NCBI GenBank assembly: GCA_004564215.1
Contig: CP024846.1
Location: forward strand, 2,989,501 to 3,053,500
Direction of reading: 5' to 3'
DNA from: Beijerinckiaceae bacterium
GTDB lineage: Bacteria; Pseudomonadota; Alphaproteobacteria; Rhizobiales; Beijerinckiaceae
DNA: 64,000 nucleotides
The notes below the pieces were generated by a model. The model was not told the origin of the DNA, searched no databases, and saw nothing but the letters and a program-made list of their open reading frames with translations. The first letter of the stretch is position 1. Each line of letters begins with the position of its first letter. Shown here in pieces: positions 53,960-63,618 of the stretch. A program made the position numbers and the translations under genes.

Positions 53960-55093
53960 TTATATCGTTTGAACAACGTTCGTGCGGAATCGGAGCAGGG
54001 CAAGCGCAAGAAATAGGCCTCCTATAAGGGCGACGGCAAGATATTGCGGCCATACCACCGTGAAGCCAGCGCCTCGATAAAGGATGGCCTGCGCGAAGGA
54101 AACGAAATGGGTAGAGGGCGAGGCTTGCATCACCAACCGCAGCGCCTGTGGCATGCTCTCCAGCGGCGTATTGGTCCCAGATAGCAGGTTCATGGGCATC
54201 GCCACCAAAAGATAGAGCAGGCCCAGCTGCGGCATTGAGCGCGCGACGGTGGCGAGGAACAGTCCGACCGCGGTTGCGAAAAACAAATAGAGGGCGACCC
54301 CGCACATAAACAGCGGAATCGACCCTGCGATCGGCACCCCTAGAAGGTAACGCACAACGATCGTCAGCGAAAGTCCGACGGCGCCGGTAATGACCAGCCC
54401 ATTTGCCCAGATCTTCGACATCGCGATTTCAAAAGCCGTGAGCGGCATGACCAGCAAATGGTCCATCGTCCCATGCTCGCGCTCGCGGACCACCGCGGCC
54501 CCGGCAAGTATGATCGCGAGCATGGTCACATTGTTGATGATACCCATCACGCTCATGAACCAGCCGGTCGTCACATTTGGATTAAAGGCAACGCGCACAT
54601 CCAGGTTGACCGAGGACCTTGGAGCAGTTTTTGTCTCGGAGGTGCGGGAAACGTAATTATTTATTTCCGTTGTAAAAATCTGCTGAAGATAGCCGGCGCC
54701 CAATCCTGCTTGAGCCATCGCGGTCGCATCGACGTTGATTTGCAAGGCCGGGGTGCGTCCCGCCAAGACATCGCGCTGAAAATGGGGAGGGATGACGACC
54801 ACAAAAGTGTAGGCGGCAATATCCATTGCATGGTCGATGTCTTGATTGAGGATCGCAACGGGCTTGTTGAACAGCGGCGGCAGGATCGCCGTGATGAGTT
54901 GGCGCGAAAGCATCGAGTGATCGTCATCGACGAAACCGACCGAGGCATTGTGGACTTCTTGCGCGCTGCTGCGAGCCTGGGCGTAGACGGCTACGGAAAA
55001 CGAGTAAATGACAAGGCCGAGCAGGACAAAGTCATGAAAGAAACTGCGGAGCTCTTTCGTTCCAAGCCAAAAAATGTTGCGAAGTTTTCGCAT
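53960..55093 (-). CDS. ABC-2 type permease (YhhJ-like)
   Basis: 377 residues with six transmembrane helices: one near the N-terminus (FVLLGLVIYSFSVAVYAQAR), a large periplasmic loop, then five near the C-terminus with REREHGTMDHLLVMPLTAFE, the ABC-2 family mark. ATG 55093 lies 12 bases after the RbbA-like gene's stop. Last of the three-gene exporter operon MFP-RbbA-permease, likely to export an unknown hydrophobic compound. Confidence 0.9.
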   Translation of the reverse strand: MRKLRNIFWLGTKELRSFFHDFVLLGLVIYSFSVAVYAQARSSAQEVHNASVGFVDDDHSMLSRQLITAILPPLFNKPVAILNQDIDHAMDIAAYTFVVVIPPHFQRDVLAGRTPALQINVDATAMAQAGLGAGYLQQIFTTEINNYVSRTSETKTAPRSSVNLDVRVAFNPNVTTGWFMSVMGIINNVTMLAIILAGAAVVREREHGTMDHLLVMPLTAFEIAMSKIWANGLVITGAVGLSLTIVVRYLLGVPIAGSIPLFMCGVALYLFFATAVGLFLATVARSMPQLGLLYLLVAMPMNLLSGTNTPLESMPQALRLVMQASPSTHFVSFAQAILYRGAGFTVVWPQYLAVALIGGLFLALALLRFRTNVVQTI

Positions 55094-55105
55094 GTTGCCT
55101 CGGCC

Positions 55106-57850
55106 TCAGGATTCTTGTTTCCGTAAAAGTGCGACGCTGAAGACGGTAAGAACGGGAATGAAAATCAACAAAGCGACGAAGCTGGAACCCAAATCCCAGA
55201 ATCCAAGCGCTTTGGTGAATGTGCCAACGCTGATTTTTAAATAGTAGGTCATCGGGAAACTGCGGCCCATCAGGGCAGGCAGGCCGGACAGGGACGACAC
55301 CGGGGCGAGCATCCCGGAGAATTGGGTTGCCGGGAGAACGGTGAGAATTGCGGTCCCGAACAGAGCCGCGATCTGGGTTCGGCAAAACGCAGAAATCAAC
55401 ATCCCAAATCCTGTTGTCGCAATCACGTAAATCAAGGTGCCCAACAAAAGAGTCGGGAAGCTGCCCTTCAAGGGCACGCCGAAGAAAAAAATCGCGAGCA
55501 GACAAAGCAGCGCAAAATTCACCATCGCCGTGAGGACATAGGGCACTTGCTTGCCAAGGAGGAATTCGATCCGGGTGACTGGCGTCACATAAAGATTGGT
55601 AATCGAGCCGAGCTCCTTTTCCCGGACGATGGCAAGAGCCATGAGAATGGCCGGAATGAGGGCGAGCAAAAGAGCCATGGTCCCGGGAACGATGGCATAG
55701 ACACTGTCGAAGTCCTGATTGTAACGAAACCGGACTTCAATGGTCGCGGGCTGGACGGCGACCGCCGACTGGCCGTTCCGCTGCGCGAGATCAACAAGAG
55801 CCTGCTGGTGGACGCCTTGCAGATAGCCCCGGATCGTTTCGGCGCGAAACGGCATGGCGCCGTCGATCCAGGCTCCGATTACGACGGGCAGACCTTTTTT
55901 TATGTCTTGCCCGAAACGCGGGGGGATTTCGACCCCTGCCTTTATGTCTCCCGATTGCAGACGCCGCTCCAATTCCGCCTGATTTTGAAGCGGCGGCCGC
56001 TCCAGAAAATAGCGTGATCCTCGCAGTTCTTCGAGATAGGCGCGGCTTTCGGTCGTATTGTCCCGGTCGAGAACGGCGAATGTCAGATTATCCACGTCGG
56101 TCGATATGCCGGTTCCGAAGATGCCCATCAAAAAGACGGTGCCAAACAAGGCAAATCCGAGCCTAATCGGGTCGCGAATTAATTCGAGACTCTCGCGAAT
56201 CGTGTAGGCGAAGAGGCGGCGCCAGCTGAACCATCGCCGCACGGCAGCTTGAGCCGTGTCGCCAGCGTGGCTCACGGCAAAATCTCGTGCAGGCTCAGCC
56301 GCGTGATTTTGTCCGCGCGCCGTTGCGGCCTCTTCGAGAAAACCAATAAAGGCTTCTTCCAGATTGGCGGCCTTGCGTTGCTTGACGAGCGCCAGGGGCG
56401 CGCCCATGGCGAGGACCCGGCCGGCATCCATCAGCGCAATCCGATCACAGCGCTCCGCCTCATTCATGAAATGCGTCGAGATGAAGATCGTCACGCCTTG
56501 GTTGCGGGAGAGATCGAAAAGCAAGGACCAGAATTGGTCGCGAGCGATCGGATCGACCCCCGAGGTGGGTTCGTCCAGGATGAGGAGTTCGGGCTGATGC
56601 ACGATCGCGACGGCAAGCGAGAGACGCTGCCGAATGCCGAGCGGTAGATCGGACGCGTGCTGATCCAGATAGGCGTTGAGCTCGAATTGCTGCACGAGTT
56701 CGTGGATTCGCGCCTTGGCGTGGGCAATGTCGAACAAACGGGCGTGAAGGGTAAGATTTTGCTGAACCGTCAGCTCGGTGTAGAGCGAAAACGATTGCGA
56801 CATATAGCCGACCCGCGTGCGGGACTGGAGATCGGACGCGTCTGCCCGCTTGCCAAACAACCAGGCGTCCCCCGAGGTCGCGGGCAAAAGTCCGGTCAGC
56901 ATTTTCATTGTGGTGGTTTTGCCGCAGCCATTCGACCCTAAGAAGCCGAAGATTTCGCCGCGCTTGATGGAAAAATTGACATGGTCGACGGCGGTGAAGT
57001 TGCCAAAGCGGCGGGTTAGGCCGTGCGTCAGGATGACGATATCTTCATTCTCGCTGAGTCGCGGCGCCGCCTTGACCTGCTTTTGCCCACGCCTGCGTGC
57101 TTCAGGCAATAGAGCGACGAATGTTTCCTCCAAAGTGTTCGATCCCGTCGTTGCCTTCAGGTTCTTCGGTGTGTCCGTGGCAAGTATGCGTCCGGCATCC
57201 ATCACGACGAGCCAGTCGAAACGCTCGGCTTCCTCCATGTAGGCTGTGGCGACCAGGATGCTCATCCAGGGGCGGCGTCGGTGCAGCCGCGCAATCAAAT
57301 CCCAAAATTGCCGCCGCGAGAGCGGATCGACGCCCGTCGTCGGCTCATCCAGGATCAACAGATCCGGATCATGAATCAGGGCGCAACAAAGCCCGAGTTT
57401 CTGCTTCATGCCGCCGGAAAGCGCCTTCGCCGGACGGCTCTGAAAGGGTTCGAGTCCGGTACTCCGAAGGAGTTCTTTCACCCATTGTTCGCGCTCGGTG
57501 CCGCTCTGGCCGAACAACCGACCGAAGAAGTCAATATTTTCCCGTACGCTGAGATCCGGGTAAAGATTCTTACCCAGTCCTTGCGGCATGTAGGCAATTC
57601 GCGGGCAGACGGCGGCGCGATGCGAGGGGTCCGCCAAATCGCCGTCGAGGACCACGACGCTTCCGGTTTGTATGCGGCGCGCGCCGGCGATCAGGCTCAG
57701 CAGCGAGGATTTTCCCACCCCATCGGGGCCGATGATACCGCTCATTCGCCCGGCCGGAATCCGCAAATCGATCCGGTCGAGCGCAATCGTCGAGCCGTAG
57801 CGCAGCGAGACGCAACGAAGCTCTCCGACACTATTGCCGATGTTGATCAT
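55106..57850 (-). CDS. RbbA-type exporter: two ABC ATPase domains fused to an ABC-2 permease
   Basis: 914 residues. First ATPase: Walker [10 protein letters not shown] (41-49), signature [11 protein letters not shown] and Walker [14 protein letters not shown]. Second: Walker [10 protein letters not shown] (305-313), signature altered to [11 protein letters not shown], Walker [14 protein letters not shown]. From ~540 an ABC-2 permease follows with [23 protein letters not shown] 57850 overlaps the end of the membrane-fusion gene; the longer frame to 57967 lies inside that gene. Matches RbbA/YhiH architecture; export is the more likely role than the ribosome association suggested for E. coli RbbA. 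Confidence 0.9.
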   Translation of the reverse strand: MINIGNSVGELRCVSLRYGSTIALDRIDLRIPAGRMSGIIGPDGVGKSSLLSLIAGARRIQTGSVVVLDGDLADPSHRAAVCPRIAYMPQGLGKNLYPDLSVRENIDFFGRLFGQSGTEREQWVKELLRSTGLEPFQSRPAKALSGGMKQKLGLCCALIHDPDLLILDEPTTGVDPLSRRQFWDLIARLHRRRPWMSILVATAYMEEAERFDWLVVMDAGRILATDTPKNLKATTGSNTLEETFVALLPEARRRGQKQVKAAPRLSENEDIVILTHGLTRRFGNFTAVDHVNFSIKRGEIFGFLGSNGCGKTTTMKMLTGLLPATSGDAWLFGKRADASDLQSRTRVGYMSQSFSLYTELTVQQNLTLHARLFDIAHAKARIHELVQQFELNAYLDQHASDLPLGIRQRLSLAVAIVHQPELLILDEPTSGVDPIARDQFWSLLFDLSRNQGVTIFISTHFMNEAERCDRIALMDAGRVLAMGAPLALVKQRKAANLEEAFIGFLEEAATARGQNHAAEPARDFAVSHAGDTAQAAVRRWFSWRRLFAYTIRESLELIRDPIRLGFALFGTVFLMGIFGTGISTDVDNLTFAVLDRDNTTESRAYLEELRGSRYFLERPPLQNQAELERRLQSGDIKAGVEIPPRFGQDIKKGLPVVIGAWIDGAMPFRAETIRGYLQGVHQQALVDLAQRNGQSAVAVQPATIEVRFRYNQDFDSVYAIVPGTMALLLALIPAILMALAIVREKELGSITNLYVTPVTRIEFLLGKQVPYVLTAMVNFALLCLLAIFFFGVPLKGSFPTLLLGTLIYVIATTGFGMLISAFCRTQIAALFGTAILTVLPATQFSGMLAPVSSLSGLPALMGRSFPMTYYLKISVGTFTKALGFWDLGSSFVALLIFIPVLTVFSVALLRKQES

Positions 57851-58988
57851 CGGATGCTGGACCTTTGAGCCTGGCCGGCCAATCCACATTCGGATCAAGC
57901 CGCACATAGGCAAGACCAGGCAGTCCGGAACTGACATCGGCGGCGTGCCGGCGCAGAAAATCCGCATCGACCCGCACCTTTACTCGAAACATAAGCTTGT
58001 CACGCTCGCTTTTGGTTTCAACGGTCTTGGGAGTGAATTGTGCCTGCTCCGCAACAAAGGACACATGAGCCGGGATGGCGAAGTTCGGATAGGCGTCGAG
58101 CACAATGCGCGCCTCCGATCCAACCCGGGTGCGGCCCGCATCGGCCGTTGGCAGATAGATATTCATATAGACATAGGCGGCGTCGAGAAGGGTGAAGACT
58201 TTTCCACCCGCCGGCAAAACCTCGCCGACATTGGCGATGCGATATTGAATGCGCCCTGCGCGTGGTGCGACAAGTGTATTGTCTGCGATATTGACCTGGT
58301 AAAGCTCGACATCATTCTGCGCGGCATGGAGGGCATGTTCGGCCTGGCCGACCCTTGCCGTCGCCGCGGCCAGAGCCGCGTTGGCGCCATCGAGGGCTTG
58401 CAGACGCTGGTCGTAATTCTCCCGTGTCGTGAATCCACGTTTGAGAAGCGTATTGGCCCTTTCAAACTCTGCCTTTGCCAGCGTGACGGAAGTTTCGCGC
58501 GAAGTGACGTTGGCTTGGGCTTCCTCGAGGCTCTGCCGAAATTGAAGGACTTGCGAACTCGCCTTTCTCAGCGAGGCCTCGAGATCTCTTGTATCCATGC
58601 GCGCGACGGTTTGGCCGGCCGTCACCAAATCGCCTTCGTCAACAAACAGCTCTGCAATACGCCCGGCAAATTTTGTGCTGATATCGATTTCATCGGCCTC
58701 GATTCGTCCATTGCTCCAAGCAATCCCTGGCGGCACAGGCGATAGATGCGAGCGCCAGTAAACAAAACCGCCTGCCGCGGCTCCACCAGCCAGGGCCAGA
58801 ACAAGCAAAAGGCGCAGAATGATTTTCTTTTTCGGCTTTCCGAGGTCGGTTTGATCGCTGATGGGAACGGGCAGAGTTTCGCGAACCGGAACCAAAGCCA
58901 TGGCCGGCGGCAGCGGGTCGGCCTGCCAATCGTGGTCCGCCGCCTGCTGCGGCAGGCTTTCAGGTTGCTCGGGGTCAAATCCGGTCAT
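57831..58988 (-). CDS. HlyD-family membrane-fusion protein (EmrA/YhiI-like)
   Basis: About 385 residues. A proline-rich cytoplasmic N-terminus leads to one transmembrane helix ([20 protein letters not shown]) and [20 protein letters not shown], lipoyl half domains, a coiled coil with [20 protein letters not shown] and [20 protein letters not shown]. It works with the RbbA-type exporter and ABC-2 permease, whose genes follow with overlap or small gaps. ATG 58988 is used; the frame extends to a TTG at 59084 and a palindrome TTGAT-N3-ATCAA at 59090-59102 precedes it. Confidence 0.88.
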   Translation of the reverse strand: MTGFDPEQPESLPQQAADHDWQADPLPPAMALVPVRETLPVPISDQTDLGKPKKKIILRLLLVLALAGGAAAGGFVYWRSHLSPVPPGIAWSNGRIEADEIDISTKFAGRIAELFVDEGDLVTAGQTVARMDTRDLEASLRKASSQVLQFRQSLEEAQANVTSRETSVTLAKAEFERANTLLKRGFTTRENYDQRLQALDGANAALAAATARVGQAEHALHAAQNDVELYQVNIADNTLVAPRAGRIQYRIANVGEVLPAGGKVFTLLDAAYVYMNIYLPTADAGRTRVGSEARIVLDAYPNFAIPAHVSFVAEQAQFTPKTVETKSERDKLMFRVKVRVDADFLRRHAADVSSGLPGLAYVRLDPNVDWPARLKGPASDDQHRQ

Positions 58989-59106
58989 GTCGTCCCGGCT
59001 GGGCCTCGACCTTGCGGTTTTCCTTGGCGGATACGCTTCGGTCCATGCCTTACCAATTTCAACACACAAAGAGAGTTTGCTCAACCGGCTTGATCACATC
59101 AAGCGT

Positions 59107-59796
59107 CTAGGCGCCCATCTCCTCTAGCATGGCGCGCTTGCGCAAAGCGACATGGCGCGCTCCGTCAAGCTCCACCGCGCGCTGACTTTGAAGCTCGGAG
59201 AAGCTGCGCGACACCGTCTCCAAAGTGAGGCCGAGATAATCGGCGATATCGCGGCGTAACATGGGCAGCTCGATCAGCCCGGTGTTGCCATGTCGCGCAT
59301 CCATCTCGATCAAAAAGGCCGCCAGCCGCTCCAGCGCCGTCTTCCGGCCGAGAAGCAGCATATGATTTTCAGCGTGGCGCAAATGCTGGGCCGTCATCAG
59401 CCAAAGCTCGCGCGCGGCATCGATATTGCGATGGACCAGACTTTCGACCTGGCGGCGGGTGAAGAGCAAAACCTTGCTCTGGGTGATCGACTCGGCGGTC
59501 AGATGATGCCGGTTGTCTGTTTCAAGGCCGAAGAAGTCGCCGGGGAGATGAAATCCGCCGATCTGCCGGCGTCCGTCGCGCATGATTTTATAGGTGCGTA
59601 CGGCTCCCGAAACGACCTTGTAAATAAACTCGGTGTCCTCCCCCTCGCCGTAGATCTCTTCGTCGCGGCCATAATTGAAGCTGGTTCCCAAAACTTCGGG
59701 GGCGCAAGCAAAAAGCGGAACAGTCGTGCAGGGGGCGAAATCCCGCCAATCGATGATCGGTTGCTCTAATATCGTCGGGGTCGGGTGATCAAGCAT
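59107..59796 (-). CDS. fixK: Crp/Fnr-family regulator, FixK type
   Basis: 229 residues. A cyclic-nucleotide-type beta roll (GDFFGLETDNRHHLTAESIT), the dimer helix and a C-terminal helix-turn-helix, RRDIADYLGLTLETVSRSFS, whose Glu193, Ser196 and Arg197 match FNR residues that read TTGAT. The N-terminal FNR cysteine cluster is missing: only two cysteines (23 and 31), not spaced for a 4Fe-4S cluster. So it is a FixK-type, not an oxygen-sensing FNR. Activation by FixLJ is expected. ATG 59796. It is ~120 bases upstream of the export operon on the same strand. Confidence 0.9.
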   Translation of the reverse strand: MLDHPTPTILEQPIIDWRDFAPCTTVPLFACAPEVLGTSFNYGRDEEIYGEGEDTEFIYKVVSGAVRTYKIMRDGRRQIGGFHLPGDFFGLETDNRHHLTAESITQSKVLLFTRRQVESLVHRNIDAARELWLMTAQHLRHAENHMLLLGRKTALERLAAFLIEMDARHGNTGLIELPMLRRDIADYLGLTLETVSRSFSELQSQRAVELDGARHVALRKRAMLEEMGA

Positions 59797-59955
59797 TGGC
59801 GTCTCCTTTTTTGTTGCTGGAGCCTAGCCACCAATCGATCGAAACAGCCATTTGGGTCGATCCCCTACGTAGAATCCCGGAGGTCGCCGGGCGCGTGTGG
59901 GCCGTCCGTAAATTATTGATTTGCTGATAAAGCCTGAATCAAGACGGCCGCGGTA

Positions 59956-60429
59956 TTAAGCCGCACTTGGGTTAGGCGATTTCGCCGCGCCGATACTGAT
60001 CTTGGTCGTCACCGAATTGGCGATAAAGCATTCGTGGTGCGCCTTTTCATGCAGCCAGTCGATGTCGGCCTGCGTCGGCTGGTTGGCGCCCCCATAGACA
60101 ATATTGGGATGCAGCTCGACGAAAGTGATGGCGAGCCGCCCGTCCTCGTTTTTCTCCAGTCGGCCCACGGCATTGTCTTCATAGCTGTCGACCACAAAAC
60201 CCTTGTGCGAGGCCACGGCGAGAAACGTCAGCATGTGGCAGCTCGACAAGGCGGCGACAAATGCCGCTTCGGGATCGACCCGCTCGGGATTGCCCAGATA
60301 GGCGGGAGCCGCCGAAGCCGGTACCTCGACGCCATTGTCGAACCGCCAGACGTGATCGCGCGGGTAGCTTTTATAGCCGAAGTCCGAGCCGTTGCGTGCC
60401 CACCGAATGCTGACTTTGTGTTCGGACAT
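59956..60429 (-). CDS. OsmC family protein
   Basis: 156-residue member of the OsmC/Ohr superfamily of thiol peroxidases. The two active cysteines appear as AALSSCHMLTFLAVASHKG (first) and HHECFIANSVTTKI (second). N-terminal YKSYPRDHVWRF and NPERVDPEAAFVAALSSC are typical of the OsmC-like YhfA-related group. ATG 60429 has GGAGG 7 bases upstream. It diverges from a MarR-type gene with 170 bases between, an arrangement often seen for peroxide-responsive pairs. Confidence 0.9.
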   Translation of the reverse strand: MSEHKVSIRWARNGSDFGYKSYPRDHVWRFDNGVEVPASAAPAYLGNPERVDPEAAFVAALSSCHMLTFLAVASHKGFVVDSYEDNAVGRLEKNEDGRLAITFVELHPNIVYGGANQPTQADIDWLHEKAHHECFIANSVTTKISIGAAKSPNPSAA

Positions 60430-60567
60430 GAGACGTCCTCCAATCCTTACTGTTTCCAATCCCTGCTGCTTCGACTCTGCCTGGGACTCATCATGAACGT
60501 GGCAGATGACAGGACAACCAATAACCGAAGCCGGCTTGAAATGCCCTTTTCGCGGATTTCCGTACAA

Positions 60568-60597
60568 TTGACAACATAATGTCTAAATGACAATATA
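60568..60597 (+). promoter_or_regulatory. marR promoter with overlapping operator
   Basis: TTGACA at 60568-60573 is a perfect -35, and CAATAT at 60591-60596 is a fair -10 at 17-base spacing. Between and over the -10 lies TGTC-N5-GACA (60580-60592), a 13-bp palindrome that a MarR dimer could bind. Transcription from this promoter would begin around 60602-60603, right at the second in-frame ATG, which has no ribosome site: a leaderless mRNA is possible. Confidence 0.4.
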
Positions 60598-60601
60598 TAG
60601 C

Positions 60602-61063
60602 ATGGGTAAAGTAGACGTCCTCACAGAGCTTATTTTGGAGACGTTCCGCCTGAACGGTCGTCTCCTTGCAGCTGGCGATGCCCTCGTTGCGGACGTGGGT
60701 TTGACGAGCGCACGCTGGCAGGTCCTCGGTGCCATGGCTCTGTCTCCCGTCCCGCTGCCCGTCGCTCACATCGCGCGCAACATGGGACTGACCCGTCAGG
60801 CCGTCCAACGCCTGGTGAACGAAATGGAACGCGATGGTCTCGTGTGTTTCGAAACGAACCCCCACCATCAGCGCGCCAAGCTGGTGCGTCGGACCCCTCG
60901 GGGGCAGTCGGCCTATGAAGCAGCCATGAAGCGCCAAGACCCCTGGGCGAGCCGTCTCGCGGAGGGTCTCGGCGGTAAGCAGATTGAAGCGGCCGCCGCG
61001 ACGTTGCGCACCATCCGACAACGCCTGGAAGACGACCGAGAAAAGGGAGATGCAGATGCTTAA
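60602..61063 (+). CDS. MarR-family transcription regulator
   Basis: 153 residues from the ATG at 60602; a further ATG at 60587 is in frame. The winged helix-turn-helix reads LTSARWQVLGAMALSPVPLP, VAHIARNMGLTRQAVQRLVN and the wing LVCFETNPHHQRAKLVRRTP. No conserved N-terminal redox cysteine as in OhrR is present, so control by peroxide oxidation is not obvious. It diverges from osmC and is coupled to a membrane gene that overlaps its stop. Likely represses itself and perhaps osmC through the palindrome at 60580-60592. Confidence 0.9.
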   Translation: MGKVDVLTELILETFRLNGRLLAAGDALVADVGLTSARWQVLGAMALSPVPLPVAHIARNMGLTRQAVQRLVNEMERDGLVCFETNPHHQRAKLVRRTPRGQSAYEAAMKRQDPWASRLAEGLGGKQIEAAAATLRTIRQRLEDDREKGDADA

Positions 61064-61529
61064 GCGCGTTCATCCGATCGCGGGTCTTATCGGCTTTCTG
61101 ATGATCCTCACGTTTTGGACTTCGACCGTGGGGGTTGAACTGTTCGGATCGAGGGACATGGTCGTCGCCGTCAAGCAAGCCATCCCGTGGGGCTTCTTGA
61201 TCCTTGTTCCGGCGCTCGCGATCACCGGCGCATCCGGTTTCCGAATGGCCGGAGCCTCGACCGATGTTTTGATCGCGAGAAAGAAGCGCCGAATGCCCAT
61301 CATTGCGGGCAATGGCCTCTTCATTCTGATTCCAGCCGCGCTCTATCTTGCAATCCTAGCGTCGCATGGCGCGTTTGGGACCGCGTTTTATATCGTCCAG
61401 ACCGTTGAGCTTACGGCGGGCGCGGTGAACCTCATGCTCATGTCGCTCAACATTCGCGACGGCTTAAACCTGACCGGACGATTGAGCCGGCACGAATCGG
61501 CGCAGCCCGTGGAACTCGGCGAAAAATGA
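61056..61529 (+). CDS. small membrane protein coupled to marR
   Basis: 157 residues from an ATG at 61056 with GGGAG upstream, overlapping the marR stop by 8 bases. Four hydrophobic helices: PIAGLIGFLMILTFWTSTVG, AIPWGFLILVPALAITGASG, PIIAGNGLFILIPAALYLAI and FYIVQTVELTAGAVNLMLMS. The loop RKKRRMPIIAGNG is basic and cytoplasmic. No domain name is certain. Likely an effector regulated by the MarR protein. Confidence 0.75.
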   Translation: MLKRVHPIAGLIGFLMILTFWTSTVGVELFGSRDMVVAVKQAIPWGFLILVPALAITGASGFRMAGASTDVLIARKKRRMPIIAGNGLFILIPAALYLAILASHGAFGTAFYIVQTVELTAGAVNLMLMSLNIRDGLNLTGRLSRHESAQPVELGEK

Positions 61530-61765
61530 GTTTGGATTTTGAGCCCGCTGAAAGCGAAGCCGCGCCTCGCCGTGGCCATTGGGTCGGGCTTTGAAGGACA
61601 ACTTTAGAAATACTGCGTGGCGGGGGCGACTCGCCGCCCGCGCCTGTCCTAGATTAGGTCCGGCGCGCGCGAACGAGTTGACCCAGGCGCGGATCTCCCA
61701 CCGCCTCCGCTCGGAATGGATCTAGATCGAGTAGAAGCCGTCGCGCTTTATGGAGGAAATTGCGC

Positions 61766-62128
61766 CTATTTGTTTGGCGTCACTTTCTTGAGAACGGCGG
61801 CGCCGATCTCCTTGGCATGTTCCTCGATGCTGGCGAGTTGCTTCTTCACATATTCGGATTGATGAGCGAGGAATTCCTGCGGATCCTTCGCGTGGATGAG
61901 TTTTTGGGCGTGGTCGAACGCGGCCTTCACATTTGCTTCCGTGAAGCTGAGAGCCTTTGTGGTCGCCTCCTTGGCGCTCGTTTGCAGGGCATTTGCGGTA
62001 CCTTCAGCCTGGGCGGTTGCCTTCTGCGCCGCCTCGATAAAACCTTCAAAGGCTTTGCGCGCTTCCTCGACGCTTTTCGCCGTCATATCACGGATCTCGG
62101 CGGGGATTTCGTAGGGGCTTTTTGTCAT
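61766..62128 (-). CDS. phasin family protein
   Basis: 120 residues, nearly all helical: YEIPAEIRDMTAKSVEEARK, AFEGFIEAAQKATAQAEGTA, FTEANVKAAFDHAQKLIHAK and DPQEFLAHQSEYVKKQLASI. These are the amphipathic phasin helices that coat polyhydroxyalkanoate granules in Hyphomicrobiales. ATG 62128. It is far from phaC (42610) but fits its product. Confidence 0.9.
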   Translation of the reverse strand: MTKSPYEIPAEIRDMTAKSVEEARKAFEGFIEAAQKATAQAEGTANALQTSAKEATTKALSFTEANVKAAFDHAQKLIHAKDPQEFLAHQSEYVKKQLASIEEHAKEIGAAVLKKVTPNK

Positions 62129-62436
62129 GTCAGCACTTCCCTAATTCGAGGCCATCGGTGGAACATTAATAGCCGGCCAGAGCGACGTCCACGCTTGTTA
62201 GCAGCCATCCCATTATAGATGAGGGGTTTTGCTGCCACAACGGCTGCCAAAATGTTTCCGGAGGCCAGGCCGGGGCGCCTTGCCAATCTTGCCTTTGAAT
62301 TTCGCGTTCGGCGTAGAGTCGGACGTCTCAGAGAGAATGGACCGCGGCGGCGCGATTGCAGCGAGCGGTCCTGGGGGTCAATATTTGGGAACAACAGCTG
62401 CCGGTGGCGCTAACCAATCGAACTTATAGTGCCCGC
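62129..62436. other. 308-base gap
   Basis: Upstream of the phasin gene. It should hold the phasin promoter. I see no gene, hairpin or repeat in it. Confidence 0.4.
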
Positions 62437-62961
62437 TTACGGGAGCGCCTCAGGGCCGTCGCTAAATTCGTCCAGTAATCGACCGATCATTTCCTGCAGC
62501 TCCGGTCGAATTCCACCTCGGCCGGCAAATGTCGTTTCGACAAGTCCATCGTGAAAGTATTGCACCCATTCCTCATCAAGGACAGACTTTGGGTCGCCTG
62601 TACTCTTGAGTTGGCGCAAGCCTCGTCGCGCCAAAGGAGTGTAGCCGCGCAGAATGACCCTGAAATATTCTTCTTTTACCAATTCTCCTTGTCCAAAATC
62701 CTCTTGTTTCTCTTGGGCCCAAACCGTCTGCCTCAACTGACCGGGCCAGAGAACCGCGTCGACTCGAGCCAACCCTCTGAGCAAGTGATTGCCGTAGGGC
62801 AAGTTCCCCACGATTTCCTCCGTCCGCTCCGGTGCCTGACCCCACGCAATCAAGAACCCGGCCAGCACCAACAGCAATACGGAGAGCCAAATGGATACGA
62901 GCACCGCAAGAACCACAATCGCCAGGGCTATTCCGAGCTTAGTCCTATTGTTCAAAGTCAT
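62437..62961 (-). CDS. hypothetical membrane protein with one long hydrophobic hairpin
   Basis: 174 residues. The ATG at 62961 has GGGAGGG upstream; the longer frame (to 63264) is Pro/Ser/Arg-rich and rejected. An N-terminal hydrophobic segment (LGIALAIVVLAVLVSIWLSV plus LLLVLAGFLIAWG) can form a tight two-helix hairpin. The cytoplasmic remainder has VWAQEKQEDFGQGELVKEEY and ends in LQEMIGRLLDEFSDGPEALP. No family is recognised. Confidence 0.7.
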   Translation of the reverse strand: MTLNNRTKLGIALAIVVLAVLVSIWLSVLLLVLAGFLIAWGQAPERTEEIVGNLPYGNHLLRGLARVDAVLWPGQLRQTVWAQEKQEDFGQGELVKEEYFRVILRGYTPLARRGLRQLKSTGDPKSVLDEEWVQYFHDGLVETTFAGRGGIRPELQEMIGRLLDEFSDGPEALP

Positions 62962-63282
62962 CTTTATCCCTCCCGTTTTTTTTGAAAATCTAGCACAGGG
63001 ATTTCTAAAAACCGAGGAAGGACTGATTGATACTGACCGCAAGCTTCCTGATCCGACGACCCTGGGGATGCAACTGCTGCCGCCTGGCGGGGGAGGACCA
63101 ACAAAGGTTGGCCTTGGCAAATGACCCGGCCTCGGTGCCCGCTGTCGCGGCGCAAGCCAGCAGGGCACATCTCGTTTTGGGACTGAAGGGGCGGCGTTGC
63201 CGCGTAAAATGGGGCCGAGCTTAGGGACCGCTCGATGCTCTCGATCATAAGTCAGTGGCATCAATGGGATATGTGAGCCAGC
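62962..63282. other. 321-base gap before tRNA-Asn
   Basis: Between the membrane protein gene and tRNA-Asn. The open frames here are shadows or extensions of the neighbouring gene. It should carry that gene's promoter. Nothing else is recognised. Confidence 0.4.
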
Positions 63283-63358
63283 TGGCTCCCTGAGCAGGAC
63301 TCGAACCTGCGACCGATCGATTAACAGTCGATTGCTCTACCAGCTGAGCTATCAGGGA
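63283..63358 (-). tRNA. tRNA-Asn (GTT)
   Basis: A 76-base cloverleaf on the minus strand. Acceptor TCCCTGA pairs with TCAGGGA, anticodon loop CTGTTAA holds GTT, T arm GGTTCGAGTCC, CCA encoded. It lies 187 bases from the divergent tRNA-Cys. Confidence 0.98.
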
Positions 63359-63544
63359 TCACGCGGCTTTTTTCGCGGCGACGCGCATATAACAAGCTCG
63401 CCGCAGCTTTGCAAAGCGCAAATGATGGCCCATCCTGGCTCTGTCCCCACGGCAAAGCCCACGGAGCGCAAGCCGGTTCTTGCGAGGATGCGGCAGCTTT
63501 GTTATAGCCGGGGGCGCTCTGGCCCCCGGGCTCGTTGCGGCGGG

Positions 63545-63618
63545 GGCCTCGTGGCGGAATGGTTACGCAGAGGACTGCAAATCCTTCAATCCCGGTTCGA
63601 TTCCGGGCGAGGCCTCCA
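63545..63618 (+). tRNA. tRNA-Cys (GCA)
   Basis: A 74-base cloverleaf. Acceptor GGCCTCG pairs with CGAGGCC, anticodon loop CTGCAAA holds GCA, T arm GGTTCGATTCC, CCA encoded. Confidence 0.98.

Noticed and set aside
59090..59102. TTGAT-N3-ATCAA upstream of the EmrA-like gene
   Set aside because: Perfect half-sites but a 3-base spacer instead of 4, which FNR-type dimers do not normally accept. It may still matter for the export operon.
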